Source of the DNA: Dryomyza anilis
Taxonomy: Eukaryota > Arthropoda > Insecta > Diptera > Dryomyzidae
Length of the DNA stretch: 64,000 nucleotides
Reading direction: 5' to 3'
NCBI GenBank assembly: GCA_951804985.1
Contig: OX638130.1
Coordinates: forward strand, 35,210,202 to 35,274,201
Positions 10,282-20,647 of the stretch are shown here, one piece after another (the first letter of the stretch is position 1; the number at the start of each line of letters is the position of its first letter). The notes beneath the pieces were generated by a model, which worked only from the letters and a program-made list of their open reading frames with translations, made no database searches and had not been told where the DNA came from. Made by a program: the position numbers and the translations under genes.

Positions 10282-11478
10282 GGCCTGCACCCTTTTTGAT
10301 TGCAAGATGTTCACATGTATCTTTAATATCTGTTCTGTGTTGAATCAGCGCGACTTCGCACAGTGTGTTGCCAGTTGTTAGCATGGTGACTGGACGTTTG
10401 CATAGTGTAATTTCTTTGTCCATATTTTGGCTAACCACAATGCATTTGCTGTTTCTCCGGTCTTCTGCTTCCGATATGTAGTCATATGTTGTTTTAACCA
10501 ATGCATCCCATTCTTCATTAATCTTTGTGGGTAATGGGTAAATTCTATATAATGTGAACAACAAATCATCAGGCAGTGGTGTCTTAATGACTATTATTAG
10601 GCCGTCTGTGTCTGGGAAAACTCGTACTGTCGATGCACGGTGCATTTCAAATGATTTGAATGAACCATTTCGCCTTTCCTCTTAACGTGAAGCTAGTCAG
10701 CATTTCATCTAACTCGTTCTGATTTATAATTGTCGGGTGTAATCGTCCCTTGTATAGATCATCTATGACATTTCCATCAGCTGCTGCCCTTGAATTTCGA
10801 TTAGGTTGGAATTAATTGTAGATTGAATTTCCAATGTATCCATCATGAATAGTAAATGACCAACTTGTTGGTTTATTTTTTCATTGATGTATTTTTGTGT
10901 TCTTATTGTTATGTTTAACACATTTTGAAAATTTTCGAATTACTTCAAAGAATTTAGTAAAGATTCTGCTATCTTGTTATAATTTGATGAAATCACCGTA
11001 ATTTGTCTTTTCATAATTTCGTATGTTTATAGACAGATGTTTATAGATAGTCTCTCTTTCATTATTGTCCATCAGTCCAAAAGCCCAGTTGATTCCTTCG
11101 CCAATGAAATTGAGTGATCTCTTTTATCGGTTACTCTTTATTGTACGCTTAATTATATCTTCATTTTTCTGTAGTGTGGATATTATTGCCATTATTCCCG
11201 TGTTGCTGCTAAACACGATCATTTTACGCTGGGTCCGTTTACATTGGAGCTCATTTGTTCGAACATTGTATTTGTCGTGTTATGTATTTGTTTGTCAGCT
11301 CCAGTAAATCGTTCAGTTGTAGCGGTTTAAATTTAGCTATTATCGTCCATTCATCATTGTAGAACAAATCATTAGTTGTCTTCTCAAAGAATAATCTTGT
11401 ATCATTAATTGATGTCTGCGTGATGTTGACTGCTTCATTGGCTGCCAACATCAGGACCAGTGTTACAATTCTAATCAT
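10282..11478 (-). pseudogene. env: Errantivirus-like envelope gene remnant (element 2)
   Basis: Located downstream of the integrase of element 2 and in the same orientation. The first part (11478-11251) starts with a hydrophobic signal-peptide-like segment (MIRIVTLVLMLAANEA). A middle part (10820-10670) includes GRLHPTIINQNELDEML, and a later frame (10645-10268) includes YPLPT and CEHLAI. These resemble the env glycoproteins of gypsy/17.6-type elements, related to baculovirus F proteins. Frameshifts separate the parts, and the LINE tail cuts off the C-terminal end. The membrane anchor and 3' LTR are not seen. Family assignment rests on these motifs and position only. Confidence 0.6.
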
Positions 11479-12274
11479 TATATTGGTTTCGCTCTTTATT
11501 GCCTATTGTAAAGAGAAGAAATTCCATTTTTTACATATTTAAATGGAATCCTTGATCATTTTATATAGTTTTCTTATAAATATTTCTAATTTTTCCCCTT
11601 AATACATATTGGCATAAGGCTTTGGCCATAATTATAGTTTAAATAGTTATAGTAGTTAATATATGCGTTAACATGTACTATATGATTTAGTTTGGAAACA
11701 TATTTAGATATGTTTCTGTATTGATGTAATGCAAATTGTTTTATATACAATCCCAGTAGTACATGGTTAAATGCTAGTCATATTCGATAATACTTAGCTA
11801 TTTACTCATGCACTAACTAAGAATTTTCTATGTATTAAGAAATAAGTGCGCGCGACTTCTTAGCATTACATAAATGTATTTGCTATATTAAGTTGTTAAA
11901 TATTTAATTTTGTACATCTCAACTGTACTTATTACTGTGTAATGATAAATTTAAAACGTTTGTTAGTTTGCTATATATATGCATATCTGCATTAATATAT
12001 TTAGTTTCATGAATGAAAATTGTGTGAATGATAAAAAATATTAGGCGGTTTTGTCGCTGCACTACCGTATCTCGTTTCATTTCCAGTGCTATGCTAGTAA
12101 TATTCACTTAATACATAGCTAACTTTGTATGCGCGGATTAGTTTATTCTACATTTATTTTACGCCAGAGAACAGTCTTCATGCTCATTGTCCATCATTGT
12201 GACCTAGTGTTTTTAGCACCACCCGCTTAAGGTTGGTTGCTGTATTAACTACTCCTTGCTTTATTTTATTTTTT
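11479..12274. other. No gene seen between env and repeats
   Basis: AT-rich sequence with many stops on both strands. It may hold the decayed end of pol and the pol-env junction of element 2, but no integrase C-terminal motif could be placed here. Confidence 0.4.
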
Positions 12275-12508
12275 CCTCTCCTCTGTAGTAATGAGTAGCG
12301 TACCCGATCGGGAAACCTTTACTTTTAAATTAAATTGATTAATTTGCGAATTTTACATGATATTGTTTTTGTATGTTACGACGTACTCGTTCTTTATTTT
12401 TCTTTTACTTTGCCTCTCCTCTGTAGTAATGAGTAGCGCCCTCGATCAGAAACCCATACTTTGAATTAAACTGATTACTTATCAATATTATATGACATTG
12501 TTTTTGGA
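12275..12508. repeat. Tandem duplication, period 138 bp
   Basis: CCTCTCCTCTGTAGTAATG occurs at 12275 and again at 12413, with similar sequence following for about 95 bp (GATCGGGAAACC versus GATCAGAAACCC, then the ATGATATTG/ATGACATTG block). On the minus strand each copy has a purine-rich AGAGGAGAGG. Confidence 0.75.
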
Positions 12509-12639
12509 TTCACGAAGAATCCTTTAATTGATTATTTTGCAGTTTATTAGTATATAAGACCCCAACATTTTTCAAAAGTCCACAGTTTAAGTTTTATTAC
12601 AACCAAGATATCTTCCTTTTCATTGAATTCCGTTACATC

Positions 12640-12682
12640 AATCGAATTCCTGCAGGAATTGCCGAATTCGGCTTTCCTGCAG
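12640..12682 (+). other. Cloning-polylinker-like sequence
   Basis: Within about 60 bases there are three EcoRI sites (from 12627) and two SbfI/PstI sites (CCTGCAGG). ATCGAATTCCTGCAG (12640-12654) equals part of the pBluescript polylinker, and GAATTCGGCTT (12664-12674) equals the arm of TA-cloning vectors. GAATTCCTGCAGGAATT is also nearly a perfect palindrome. It directly abuts the gene-like segment on its right. This could be a transgene, cloned or contaminating DNA, or chance. Confidence 0.5.
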
Positions 12683-13202
12683 GTTTTCGGAATTTTTGGA
12701 CGAGGTCCACCAGATGGGTGATGAGGGTTCACTTATAGACGAGATCCTAGGGGTATTGTCTGATAGTGCACCCTCTCCTGATGGGACATCCGACTTAGAT
12801 GAGGAGCCTATCGACCTCACTTGCAAGGCACAAGGTAATTGGTAATTTTATTAATCCACATATATAATATAAATATTTATAACTAAAATGTTCTTCTCTT
12901 TTTTTTAAGATGTTTCTAACCGATTGAGCCCAATGGCTATGACGAGCAACGTTTGGATTTGCTACCCCAACCGGATGGTGCTGTTCCAGTTGGGGACCAA
13001 CGAGGCCACAGCCCCTACTTTGGTTACTCCAGCAGTAGCTATGACTCTGGAGTCTCGCTGGTTAGCAGTATGGACGAGGAAAGGGCACACAGACCCTACT
13101 TTAGTGACAGCTGTATCGAGGATGGAAGTTGTAGCTCCTCCTCATGGAGCTACCAAAAACCGGCCTTACTCGCCGAGTGCTGTACTTAGTCTCCAAAAAT
13201 AA
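12683..13202 (+). pseudogene. Two-exon gene-like segment, acidic/Ser-rich product, not recognised
   Basis: Exon 1 (12683-12834) follows an acceptor-like CTTTCCTGCAG and ends at a donor AG|GTAATT. It encodes acidic sequence with a possible ATG at 12714, including SLIDEILG and EEPIDLTCKAQ. A 75-bp intron ends TTTTTTTTAAG. Exon 2 (12910 on) is open in two overlapping frames. The spliced frame reads to 13202. The other ends at 13189, is far more protein-like (two SPYF/RPYF repeats, SSSS runs) and holds DSGVSLVSS, a DSGxxS phosphodegron-like motif. A one-base loss near 12922-12928 would explain the change of frame. AATAAA follows at ~13198. The composition resembles a transcription-factor activation domain (a bZIP/XBP1-type tail is one untested idea). 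I do not recognise the gene. Confidence 0.5.
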
Positions 13203-13616
13203 AAAAAAAATAACCTGTAATAATTTTTATATTATATTATAAATGAATAAAATATATCTTTTTTTATTTTTAAATATATTGCTTTTGTCTTATTATTTTA
13301 TCAAAAATTAGGTGTTTATTCTTTCTTTCAGATTTTTCCCTATTAAAAATTAACTCAATAAATTATACCAATAAAATAATATTACAAAAAAAAATACAAT
13401 TAAAATCTTATTATATTTTCAAAAATTAGGTGTTCTTTCTTTCAGATTTTTCCCTATTAAAAATTAACTCTATAAATTATACCAATAAAAAAAATATTAC
13501 AAAAAAAAATATATATTTTCATTGTCAGTACATAAAACACTGCTAGTCAACATATGGCTATATTCCCTGCAAATTTTTATTTCGGCAATATTACATGAAA
13601 TTTTTTGGATTTTATA
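13203..13616. repeat. AT-rich, short direct repeat, no gene
   Basis: Contains a duplicated block of about 90-120 bp (AAAATTAGGTG...TTTCAGATTTTTCCCTATT at 13304 and 13424) and otherwise A/T runs. Confidence 0.6.
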
Positions 13617-14825
13617 GGGGCCTATTATGATTAGCGAAGCGAATGTACTTGGCGAAGCGAACGCTTTGGCGAAGCGAACGCAATTTGGCGAATGAACTGG
13701 CGAATGTACTAATTTTTATGGTTTTAAAAGTGAGCAACACTTACAACATTGACGGATAGAATTACCATTTCAGAGTTAAAAAAAATAGTATCATGTTGCG
13801 TACTTTTAGTACTGCCTTTTTTTTAGAACAGATACTATTTTATCTTAATATCTATTTTTTTATTATTAAAAAACCATTTAATATTATTTATGGTTTAAAA
13901 AACGTTTACTCGATTCAGAACAATAATACTTTTTCGGTTTTTTGTTATTTTTTGTCTATAAAAGATTAAAAAGTATCCAAATAAACTTCGGAACAATTCA
14001 AATTAGTTAAAATGTACAGTAAAATAAGTTTTTAAATGTTAATAATGGAATTATTTTTACATAAAAATAAGTACTTTTTATTAAAAAAAATACTTTTTTT
14101 ATTTGTAGCAATACTTCTTTTATTTTAATTTAAAGAAACCCTAGAGTTTAAAAGCAGCTGATGTGAATATACTTGTTTAGAAAAATAATAAAAATGTTCC
14201 AAAATAACGATAGGCCCAACGCAACCAAAGAAGAGCGTGTTAAACAGAAGCCAATGCGGTGTGCAGAAAGCTGGGGCGACGACGAGGAGGAAGACTACAA
14301 TAAGTTACAGTGATGGTGGTCTGTCCTCCGAAGCATTCATCTGTGGCACAAATAACTTCGCGCGATGAACCAAGCTGCATCCCCAGCAGCAGTCGGAGCA
14401 GTTCCAGACATTTCTTTTATTACTGTTAAGTTTAAAATCAAAATAAAAAGTGTGAAAAAAATCGTTTTTTTTTACGTTTATTAGTTAGTTCACAAAAAAC
14501 TCAAAATTATAGACATCCTTCTATAAAAACTAAAGGATAAGATAAATTGAAAATCAGAAAAAGCCTAATAAACAAAAGCACAAAAGAAAAAAAAATTAAA
14601 AATCAAAAGAAAAACTGAAAAACAATAGATAAAGATACGTTCGCCGATTCGTCACATGAACTGTTGATTCGCTTGATTTTGACACTTGAAGCGAATGAAA
14701 ATCGGTTGAGTGTTGCATGTTTTTTTACGTTCGCTTAACTTTTCCCGTTTTTTGGCGAATGAAGTCTGGCGAATGTAACCGTAATAGCTTTTTGGACGTT
14801 CGCTTCGCTAATCATAATAGGGCCC
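13617..14825. mobile_element. DNA transposon with 27-bp TIRs, PIF/Harbinger-like, nonautonomous
   Basis: Inverted ends of 27 bp with one mismatch (left GGGGCCTATTATGATTAGCG, 13617-13643; right 14799-14825). They are flanked by a 3-bp ATA on both sides, which fits the short target sites of the PIF/Harbinger superfamily. Subterminal GGCGAAGCGAACG and GGCGAATG repeats occur on both sides. Too short for a transposase, but it carries two tiny ORFs (14194-14429). It inserted between integrase and env of element 2. Confidence 0.8.
14194..14429 (+). pseudogene. Two overlapping small ORFs (39 and 38 aa) inside the TIR element
   Basis: ORF a (14194-14313) is hydrophilic and acidic, with ESWGDDEEEDYNKLQ. 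Its TGA overlaps the ATG of ORF b in a TGATG (14311-14315). ORF b (14313-14429) ends in a Ser/Arg-rich tail (IPSSSRSSSR). Composition differs from the AT-rich surroundings, suggesting real coding ancestry: either the remnant of the second (Myb/SANT) protein of a Harbinger element or a captured exon. No domain recognised. Confidence 0.4.
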
Positions 14826-15236
14826 ATATATTATTTAAAATTAATTTATTTAAAATTTCATAATTTATTTAATATCTACATTAAAAAAAAAAATGAATAG
14901 AATGGAAATAATGATTAAAAAATAGAATTGAAATAAAGATTAGATTAACTGAAACATAAAAAAAAAATATTCTTTTCATTTTATAGATTTTCTCTTTTCT
15001 TTATTTATTTTGTAATTGCAAGTTCGTTAGTAAATGAAGCAATGCCAGTCATTCTCAATATGTAATACTTAGCTGTTCTGTCCTGCACTAACTTTTTGAC
15101 TTTATTTCAATGATGTTAAAAATTATTGGTGCTTGTTGCAGTCAGTGTTTATTTAACTATACCTGCACTAACTATTTGACTTTATTTCAATGATGTTAAA
15201 AATTATTGGAGCTTGTTGCAGTCAGTGTTTATTTAA
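14826..15236. repeat. AT-rich region with 80-bp tandem duplication
   Basis: The block beginning CCTGCACTAACT at 15082 is repeated at 15162 with only a few changes and ends near 15241. No coding signal. The duplication abuts the C-terminal part of the integrase of element 2. Confidence 0.75.
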
Positions 15237-16833
15237 CTATACTATGATATGATTTAAAAAAATTATTATGAAATTTTTTCCCTTTACCCTTGATGAGCTA
15301 TCATTGCTTTGCTTCGATTTTTCTTTGGCTCTGTTTTGATTTTGTCGTACGATTTTGTGTGTGCGTTGAATTTGGTATTTTAATAGCTTGTTGCTATCAT
15401 CGGTATTATATACTGGTGAGCATTTGCGTTTATGATTGGTTGGCATTTCAAAATCGTAACCGTATAAAGTACGGAAAGGCGTTTGCACGGTGGCCATATG
15501 TATTCAGCCTTATCGTCAATAAAATTCCTCAGGGAATTTTTATCCTTGGTGGAAAATAGGTATCGTGAACAATGTTCGAAAAGGGAAAACATGTTTCCCT
15601 AAAAAAACTACGTATCATGAACAACATTTTGGAGGAAAAATTACCCCTGTTTCGCCGAAAAAATTCCGCCACTTTTTCATCGGGAAAAAGAATTAATTAA
15701 AAACAAAACACACTTTAATTAACTATACTTTTATTTATAATATGTTAACAAATATCTATGGATAGCACCAAAATTATTTAAATAAAAGTTATTTACATAT
15801 TTCTGCACAAATAAATTACAGATATATTCAAATACTGCAAAAACTACACGGGCTGGGGAAAACTTATTTTTTTTTTAACTCTTGAAAAATGAACGCAATC
15901 TGATAACAACATTTTCTTAAATGAAAAACTACAATTAAGAATCATTTTATATGCTTTTAATTGCAGTTTAACATAATTTTAATTTCAATATTTATTTTCA
16001 CAACACGACGCAATTTTATCCAACAACAGTGTTTGACATTTGGCAAAACAACTGATTTAGCGTTGCCTGATGTTCAGTTCTAATTGAAAATTAAACTTTT
16101 ATTGAGTTGAAAAATGTGAAATTTGTGCATAGTTAACTGGAGAAATTGCTGTTCCTGGGAGATTGACGATACCAAAAAATTTTACCTGGGAACAAAAAAT
16201 TCGGAGGGAATAGAATATTCCCCAAGTCTTGACGATAAGGCTGATTGTATTATTGTGTACATGCATTGCTGTATTTAACCACTGGTCCCAGTTTGACCCA
16301 TCCTCTTTCGCAAAACTTCGTAAATACTCTGCTAATGGTCGATCGCTTCTTTCCAAAGAGCCGTTGGCCTGTGGATGATATGGCGTAATATGTAACTTTT
16401 TAGTTCCTAACAATTTACACGTGACCGAAAATAATTTTGAAACAAAATTTGAACCATTGTCGGTTATCAATACTTTTGGTATATTATGTCGTGTAATGAT
16501 TTCGTCGTAAAATGCTTTTGCTACAGTGCTTGCTTCTGCGTCTGGGATAGCTATGCAGCACATATATTTTAAAAAATCATCTTGAAAAGGTAATTTATAT
16601 TTATTTCCAGATATAGTTTCCTGTAAAATACCTACAAGATCCATGTATACTTTATGGAATGGTCGTACTGGCGTATCAGTTAGAATCATTGGCATTTTAG
16701 TAAGCCTAGAACTTTTATTTACTTGGCATTTTCTACAATTCTTAACATAATCTTTTATTTGTTTCTGCATACCTTTCCACTTAAATTGTTTTCTGATTCT
16801 AAAAATGTTTTCACCGCGCCCTAGTGACCTCAT
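15237..16833 (-). pseudogene. Integrase of element 2, split by a MITE
   Basis: Integrase inserts the element DNA into the genome. The N-terminal and core part lies at 16244-16833: zinc region CRKCQVN, first Asp in YMDLVG, second in LITDNGSNFVS, Glu in QANGSLERS, so the DDE triad looks intact. The frame is interrupted after HNNT by the element at 15505-16243 and resumes at 15497 with TVQTPFRTLYGYDFEMP, the usual segment after the core. The last part (RVKGKNF) is followed by a stop. In the long ORF, the end after HNNT is MITE sequence and not integrase. Confidence 0.85.
15505..16243. mobile_element. 739-bp MITE with 15-bp TIRs in integrase
   Basis: Ends CAGCCTTATCGTCAA (15505-15519) and its exact inverse (16229-16243). 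Removing the element together with one 3-bp ATT restores the integrase frame, so a 3-bp target duplication is likely. TATCGT/ATCATGAAC motifs recur inside both ends. No transposase; superfamily uncertain (PIF/Harbinger-like by target size). Confidence 0.8.
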
Positions 16834-17439
16834 AATGCTGAGTCATGAAAGTCTTTTATAACAGTTTTAATTTCCTCGGGGTCAGTTAATAATTGACTTG
16901 AGTTTAATTCGTTATTTTTGTGTTGTTATTTCTTTCAGTACAAAAAAACAACGAGTGAGTACGCCACTCGTTGTTTTTTTTTGAAATTTGATTATCTAAG
17001 TTATTCTGTGTGGTCTTAGACCTCGTTCGGACAGCAGTAATATCTGGTTCTGGATGTGGAATTCTACTTAGTGCATCTGCATTTAAATTCTGTTTACCTG
17101 GGGGCCAAATTACGGCAGTCGTTATCGAGTAAAAGCGTTCGAAATTCTTGCGTTTGAAATTAAGGCACTCGTTATCGAAAAAAAAAAAAAAAAAATTTGG
17201 GATGATGGCATTCGATAACGAGTAAATGTCCGAATGTACTCTAACGTAGTTGAGTTTAATTCGTTATTTGTGTGTTGTTATTTCTTTCAGTACAGGCGTA
17301 CTCACTCGTTGTTTTTTTTTGAAATTTGATTATCTAAGTTATTCTGTGTGGTCTTAGACCTCGTTTGGACCGCAGTAATATCTGGTTCTGGATGTGGAAT
17401 TCTACTTAGTGCATCTGCATTCAAATTCTGTTTACCTGG
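16834..17439 (-). pseudogene. RNase H-integrase linker of element 2, duplicated
   Basis: A coding piece with LNADALSRIPHPEPD, typical after RNase H, is present twice (about 17000-17095 and 17340-17435) because of a 338-bp tandem duplication. Integrase N-terminal sequence follows toward 16833 after damaged sequence. Confidence 0.75.
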
Positions 17440-17600
17440 GGGCCAAATTACGGCAGTCGTTATCGAGTAAAAGCGTTCGAAATTCTTGAGTTTGAAATTA
17501 CGGCACTCGTTATCGAAAAAAAAACCAAAAATTTTGGGATGAGTAAATGTCCGAATGAACTCTAACGTAGTTCTACTCGATACATAAACTGCCATCGAAA
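16925..17600. repeat. 338-bp tandem duplication
   Basis: TATCTGGTTCTGGATGTGG at 17041 recurs at 17379, an offset of 338 bp. The duplicated block covers the retroelement linker and the left end of the DNA element at 17440, so it arose after that insertion. The copies differ at several bases. The junction region carries an inverted repeat (16941-16983). Confidence 0.85.
16941..16983. repeat. Short perfect hairpin
   Basis: AAAAACAACGAGTG and CACTCGTTGTTTTT flank a 7-base spacer AGTACGC. The second tandem copy of this block (around 17300) keeps only the right half, so the hairpin formed at or after the duplication. Confidence 0.7.
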
Positions 17601-18242
17601 ACATTTTAAATTTAAACTTTTTCAACAGAAATCGTGTTGAATACAACATTTTTAGTTAATTATAGTCTTTTAATGTCTAGTACATATATGTATACTAATT
17701 GTACATTCCAATATACGCCCATAGAAGGACATGTCACATAAACTTAGGGCACAACCTTTTAAAAATAAAATGCTTCGCGAATTCGAAATCATTGCGAAAG
17801 GTATATTTGTGGAAATTTGTTATTTGTATTTTGTACTATATTGTTATTTGCACTATATAAAAAAACACTAGTTGGAGGTCCTTTGCGGAAAAGTTGTTGA
17901 CTGCTTCCGAAGAGAACTTCTCGCGGTTACCGAAAAACCGAAATAGATGGCGAAATAAGCGGACTTTCTGTTTACTCATTTTGTATTGCTGTAAATTAAA
18001 TAGAAAGTGGCTTTTGCGCGGCGAACATGACAAACAAAGTTTATTTTTTTTATTTTGAATTAATTTTGATGACTTTTGACATGTATTCATTACAATTTTT
18101 AAGAAAGTAAAGAAAAATCTATTATGCTTTCTCAAAATTTCAATTCGAAACGTATCGAGTGCCGTGATCAAGCCACTCGTTCGATCACGGAATTTTATTC
18201 GATACGATTGCTTACTCGATAATGACTGCCGCGATTCGGCCC
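17440..18242. mobile_element. 803-bp DNA element with ~32-bp TIRs in RNase H
   Basis: Left end GGGCCAAATTACGGCAGTCG and right end (inverted) GGGCCGAATCGCGGCAGTCA, flanked by CTGG on both sides (17436-17439, 18243-18246). Removing the element and one CTGG rejoins the retroelement frame between its KPG and KQN codons. No transposase inside; minus-strand ORF sequence beyond KPGAES is element-derived. GGGCC ends recall the element at 13617. Confidence 0.8.
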
Positions 18243-19545
18243 CTGGTTTGTAAAATATTTCAAAATCATATTCTGATAATTTATGACTGAAACATGCTAA
18301 CCTTGATGTCTGATCTTTGAGATTCGCTGTGCTACGTAATGGTTGATGATCTGTATAATTTTGAAAATGTCGGCCTAGAAGATAAGTTCTAAAATTTTTC
18401 GTTGCCCAGACTATAGCTAAAAATTCTCTTTCAATGATGGAGTAATTTTTTTCTGCTCCATTTAATGCTCTACTAGCAAATGCTATTGGTCGGTGTCTCA
18501 CTGCGATAGTACCGCGGCTATTGCTTCGATACTTGCATCCGTTGTAAGTAAAAAAGGTTTTGTAAAATCTGGATATGCGAGAATGGGTGGTGAAATTATT
18601 GATTCTTTTAGTTTAATAAATGAATTTTGACAATCGTCTGTCCAAGTGAATTTAACATCCTTTCTAAGTAACTTATTAATTGGTAATGATAATTTTGCCA
18701 TATTGCTTATAAATTTTCTGTAATAATTAATTAATCCCAAAAACGCTTGCACTTCTCTTTTATTTCTTGGCACCAGAATATTTTTCACGCATTCAACCTT
18801 AGAGGGGTCTGGCACCTAGTTCCGAACATTTATGTCCTAAGTAGACAACTTCGCGACGCAAAAAACTGACATTTTTTTCTGTATTTAATTTTAGATTTTG
18901 TTCCCTTAATTTCTGCAATACTCTACTCAACCTAAGCTAAATTCTTTCCGTACACCACTATATCATCAAGATAAACAAAGCAATCGATACCCTGTAAACC
19001 TGTTAATATGTGATTCATTATTCTTTGGAAAGTGGCTGGAGCCCATGTTAAACCAAAGGGCATTCTGTTAAACTCGAAATGACCAAGACCTTTACTAAAA
19101 GCTGTTTTTCCTTATCCCCTTCTTCTACTAGAACTTGATGATAACCACTTGCTAAGTCTAAAAATGAAAAATAGCGACTGTGACCTAACTGGTATAATAT
19201 TTCGTCTATTCGAGGAATCGGAAATACTTGTTTTATTGTCACGTCGTTCAATTTACGGAAATCTATTACTAGCCTCCACTTTTTGTTACCCTCCTTGCCG
19301 CTCTTTTTAGGAACCAGCAACATCGGTGAATTCCAGGGTGATATGCTTGGTGATATAATGCCGTCATCCAACATTTTATTAACATGTCTGTTGATTTCAT
19401 GTCTATGTATGTGTGGCAATATGTATTGCTTTTGGTTTATCGGTGGTTGGTTCCACTGTGTTGTTATTTCATGTTTAAGCGCTGGCGTGTATGTTAATAA
19501 ATCTCCTTCTAAATGAAAACTCCGTCGAAATGAAAACTGACACAT
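18243..19545 (-). pseudogene. Reverse transcriptase and RNase H of element 2
   Basis: RT copies element RNA into DNA. The N-terminal part (19545-19110) has NSPMLLVPKK, LVIDFRKLN and the first catalytic Asp in FLDLASGYHQV. After a frameshift near 19100, NRMPFGL and the catalytic box [11 protein letters not shown] (about 18950-18990) follow, both Asp present. A stop and frameshift come next (18830-18940). The thumb/connection (18815-18498) has LGLINYYRKFI and TTDAS. RNase H (18501-18243) has EREFLAIVWA and YTDHQPL, then breaks at KPG, where a DNA element is inserted. Catalytic residues look kept; the reading frame is not. Confidence 0.88.
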
Positions 19546-20405
19546 AAACTCTCCTGGACAAATTTCTTTGTTTATGTATTAAGACGATTGGAATTTTTGT
19601 TTTTAAACGTAATGATACTATCTTTGCGGATCTAGGTTCTACTTTTAATTCCTGATTTAAAAAGATATTTTCCATATTTGCCCGTGTCCTCATGGGTAGT
19701 TGTATAGTTTTGTTTTTATCTTTATCATAAAATATTATCTTCTTATCTATGGCATTTATTATGGACCTATTTCATATTATATATCATATATCCTATTATA
19801 CCATCAGGTATTCCTTGTTCAAGTGCCACTACATGCATCTTTAAACAGAACCACTCTATTCTATACTATTGTTCTGAATATTTATTGTCCCTTAAGTCCT
19901 TACGCATCCCCCAAAAGCACCACTAAAGTCCTTCTGAGTATTTTTTATCATAACCCGGAAGTCTTGTCATCGCCCCCTCATTTACTATGCTAACATCTGC
20001 TCCCGAATCTACCAGTAATATGAGTTTTCCATTTTTAGCATCCTCACAAGATACTTCGATGAAAACATCACTTTCATTAGGTAGTTTGAAACAGTCACCC
20101 TGACTACTGCATATTATACGATTCCTTCTTTTACTAAACCCACTCATATGACATCTAATCTTCTTATTATATTCTATCACGAAATTCTCAAAACTTTTTG
20201 ATATTCTTGATAATATGTTTTTTATTCTATACCGTACTACTTCCTCTCCAAAGGTTCCCTTATGCTTTTCATATTCTGCTAATTTTATTATTTTGTTCCT
20301 TAGTGTAATCGACACAATACCTATAAAGTGTATGATATAAACTAATATTCCTTCTACTGCATTACAAACCAAACACGGTGGCTGAACATATGTATCAACG
20401 GTCAC
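19546..20405 (-). pseudogene. Aspartic protease and protease-RT linker of element 2
   Basis: The frame 20405-19923 ends with LILLVDSGADVSIV, the catalytic DSGA motif of retroviral-type proteases. The linker at 19693-19475 (MRTRANMENIFLNQELKVEP) matches the segment that usually joins protease to RT. Between 19700 and 19922 the frame is broken. Confidence 0.8.
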
Positions 20406-20562
20406 TTCCGGCGTTTGATGAACAATATGTTAGCCCATTTTTTTCCCCTTCACCTTCTCCTTACAGACCAAACACGGTGGCTCAACATATGTATCAACGG
20501 TCACTCCTGACGTTTGATGAACAATATTTTCTCCTTAGTTTTTTTGGCTGTTATTTGAAGCT
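20365..20562. repeat. 99-bp tandem duplication near pro start
   Basis: ACCAAACACGGTGGCT is found at 20368 and 20467, each followed by ATATGTATCAACGGTCACT and a GTTTGATGAACAATAT stretch. Two units with a few substitutions. Confidence 0.85.
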
Positions 20563-20647
20563 GCGGCAGAAAATGTGATCACAGTCTCCTTTGGCGTATG
20601 ATCCACTATTTCTACCCTTGACCTAAGAATATTAACGGGACCCCAGC

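Noticed and set aside
12683..13202. Naming the gene-like segment Xbp1 or an adenovirus E1A-like gene
   Set aside because: Only loose resemblance (acidic/Ser-rich tail, IDLTC); no bZIP region or other diagnostic motif is present.
15290..15559. Plus-strand ORF at the integrase C-terminus
   Set aside because: Shadow of the minus-strand integrase frame and MITE end.
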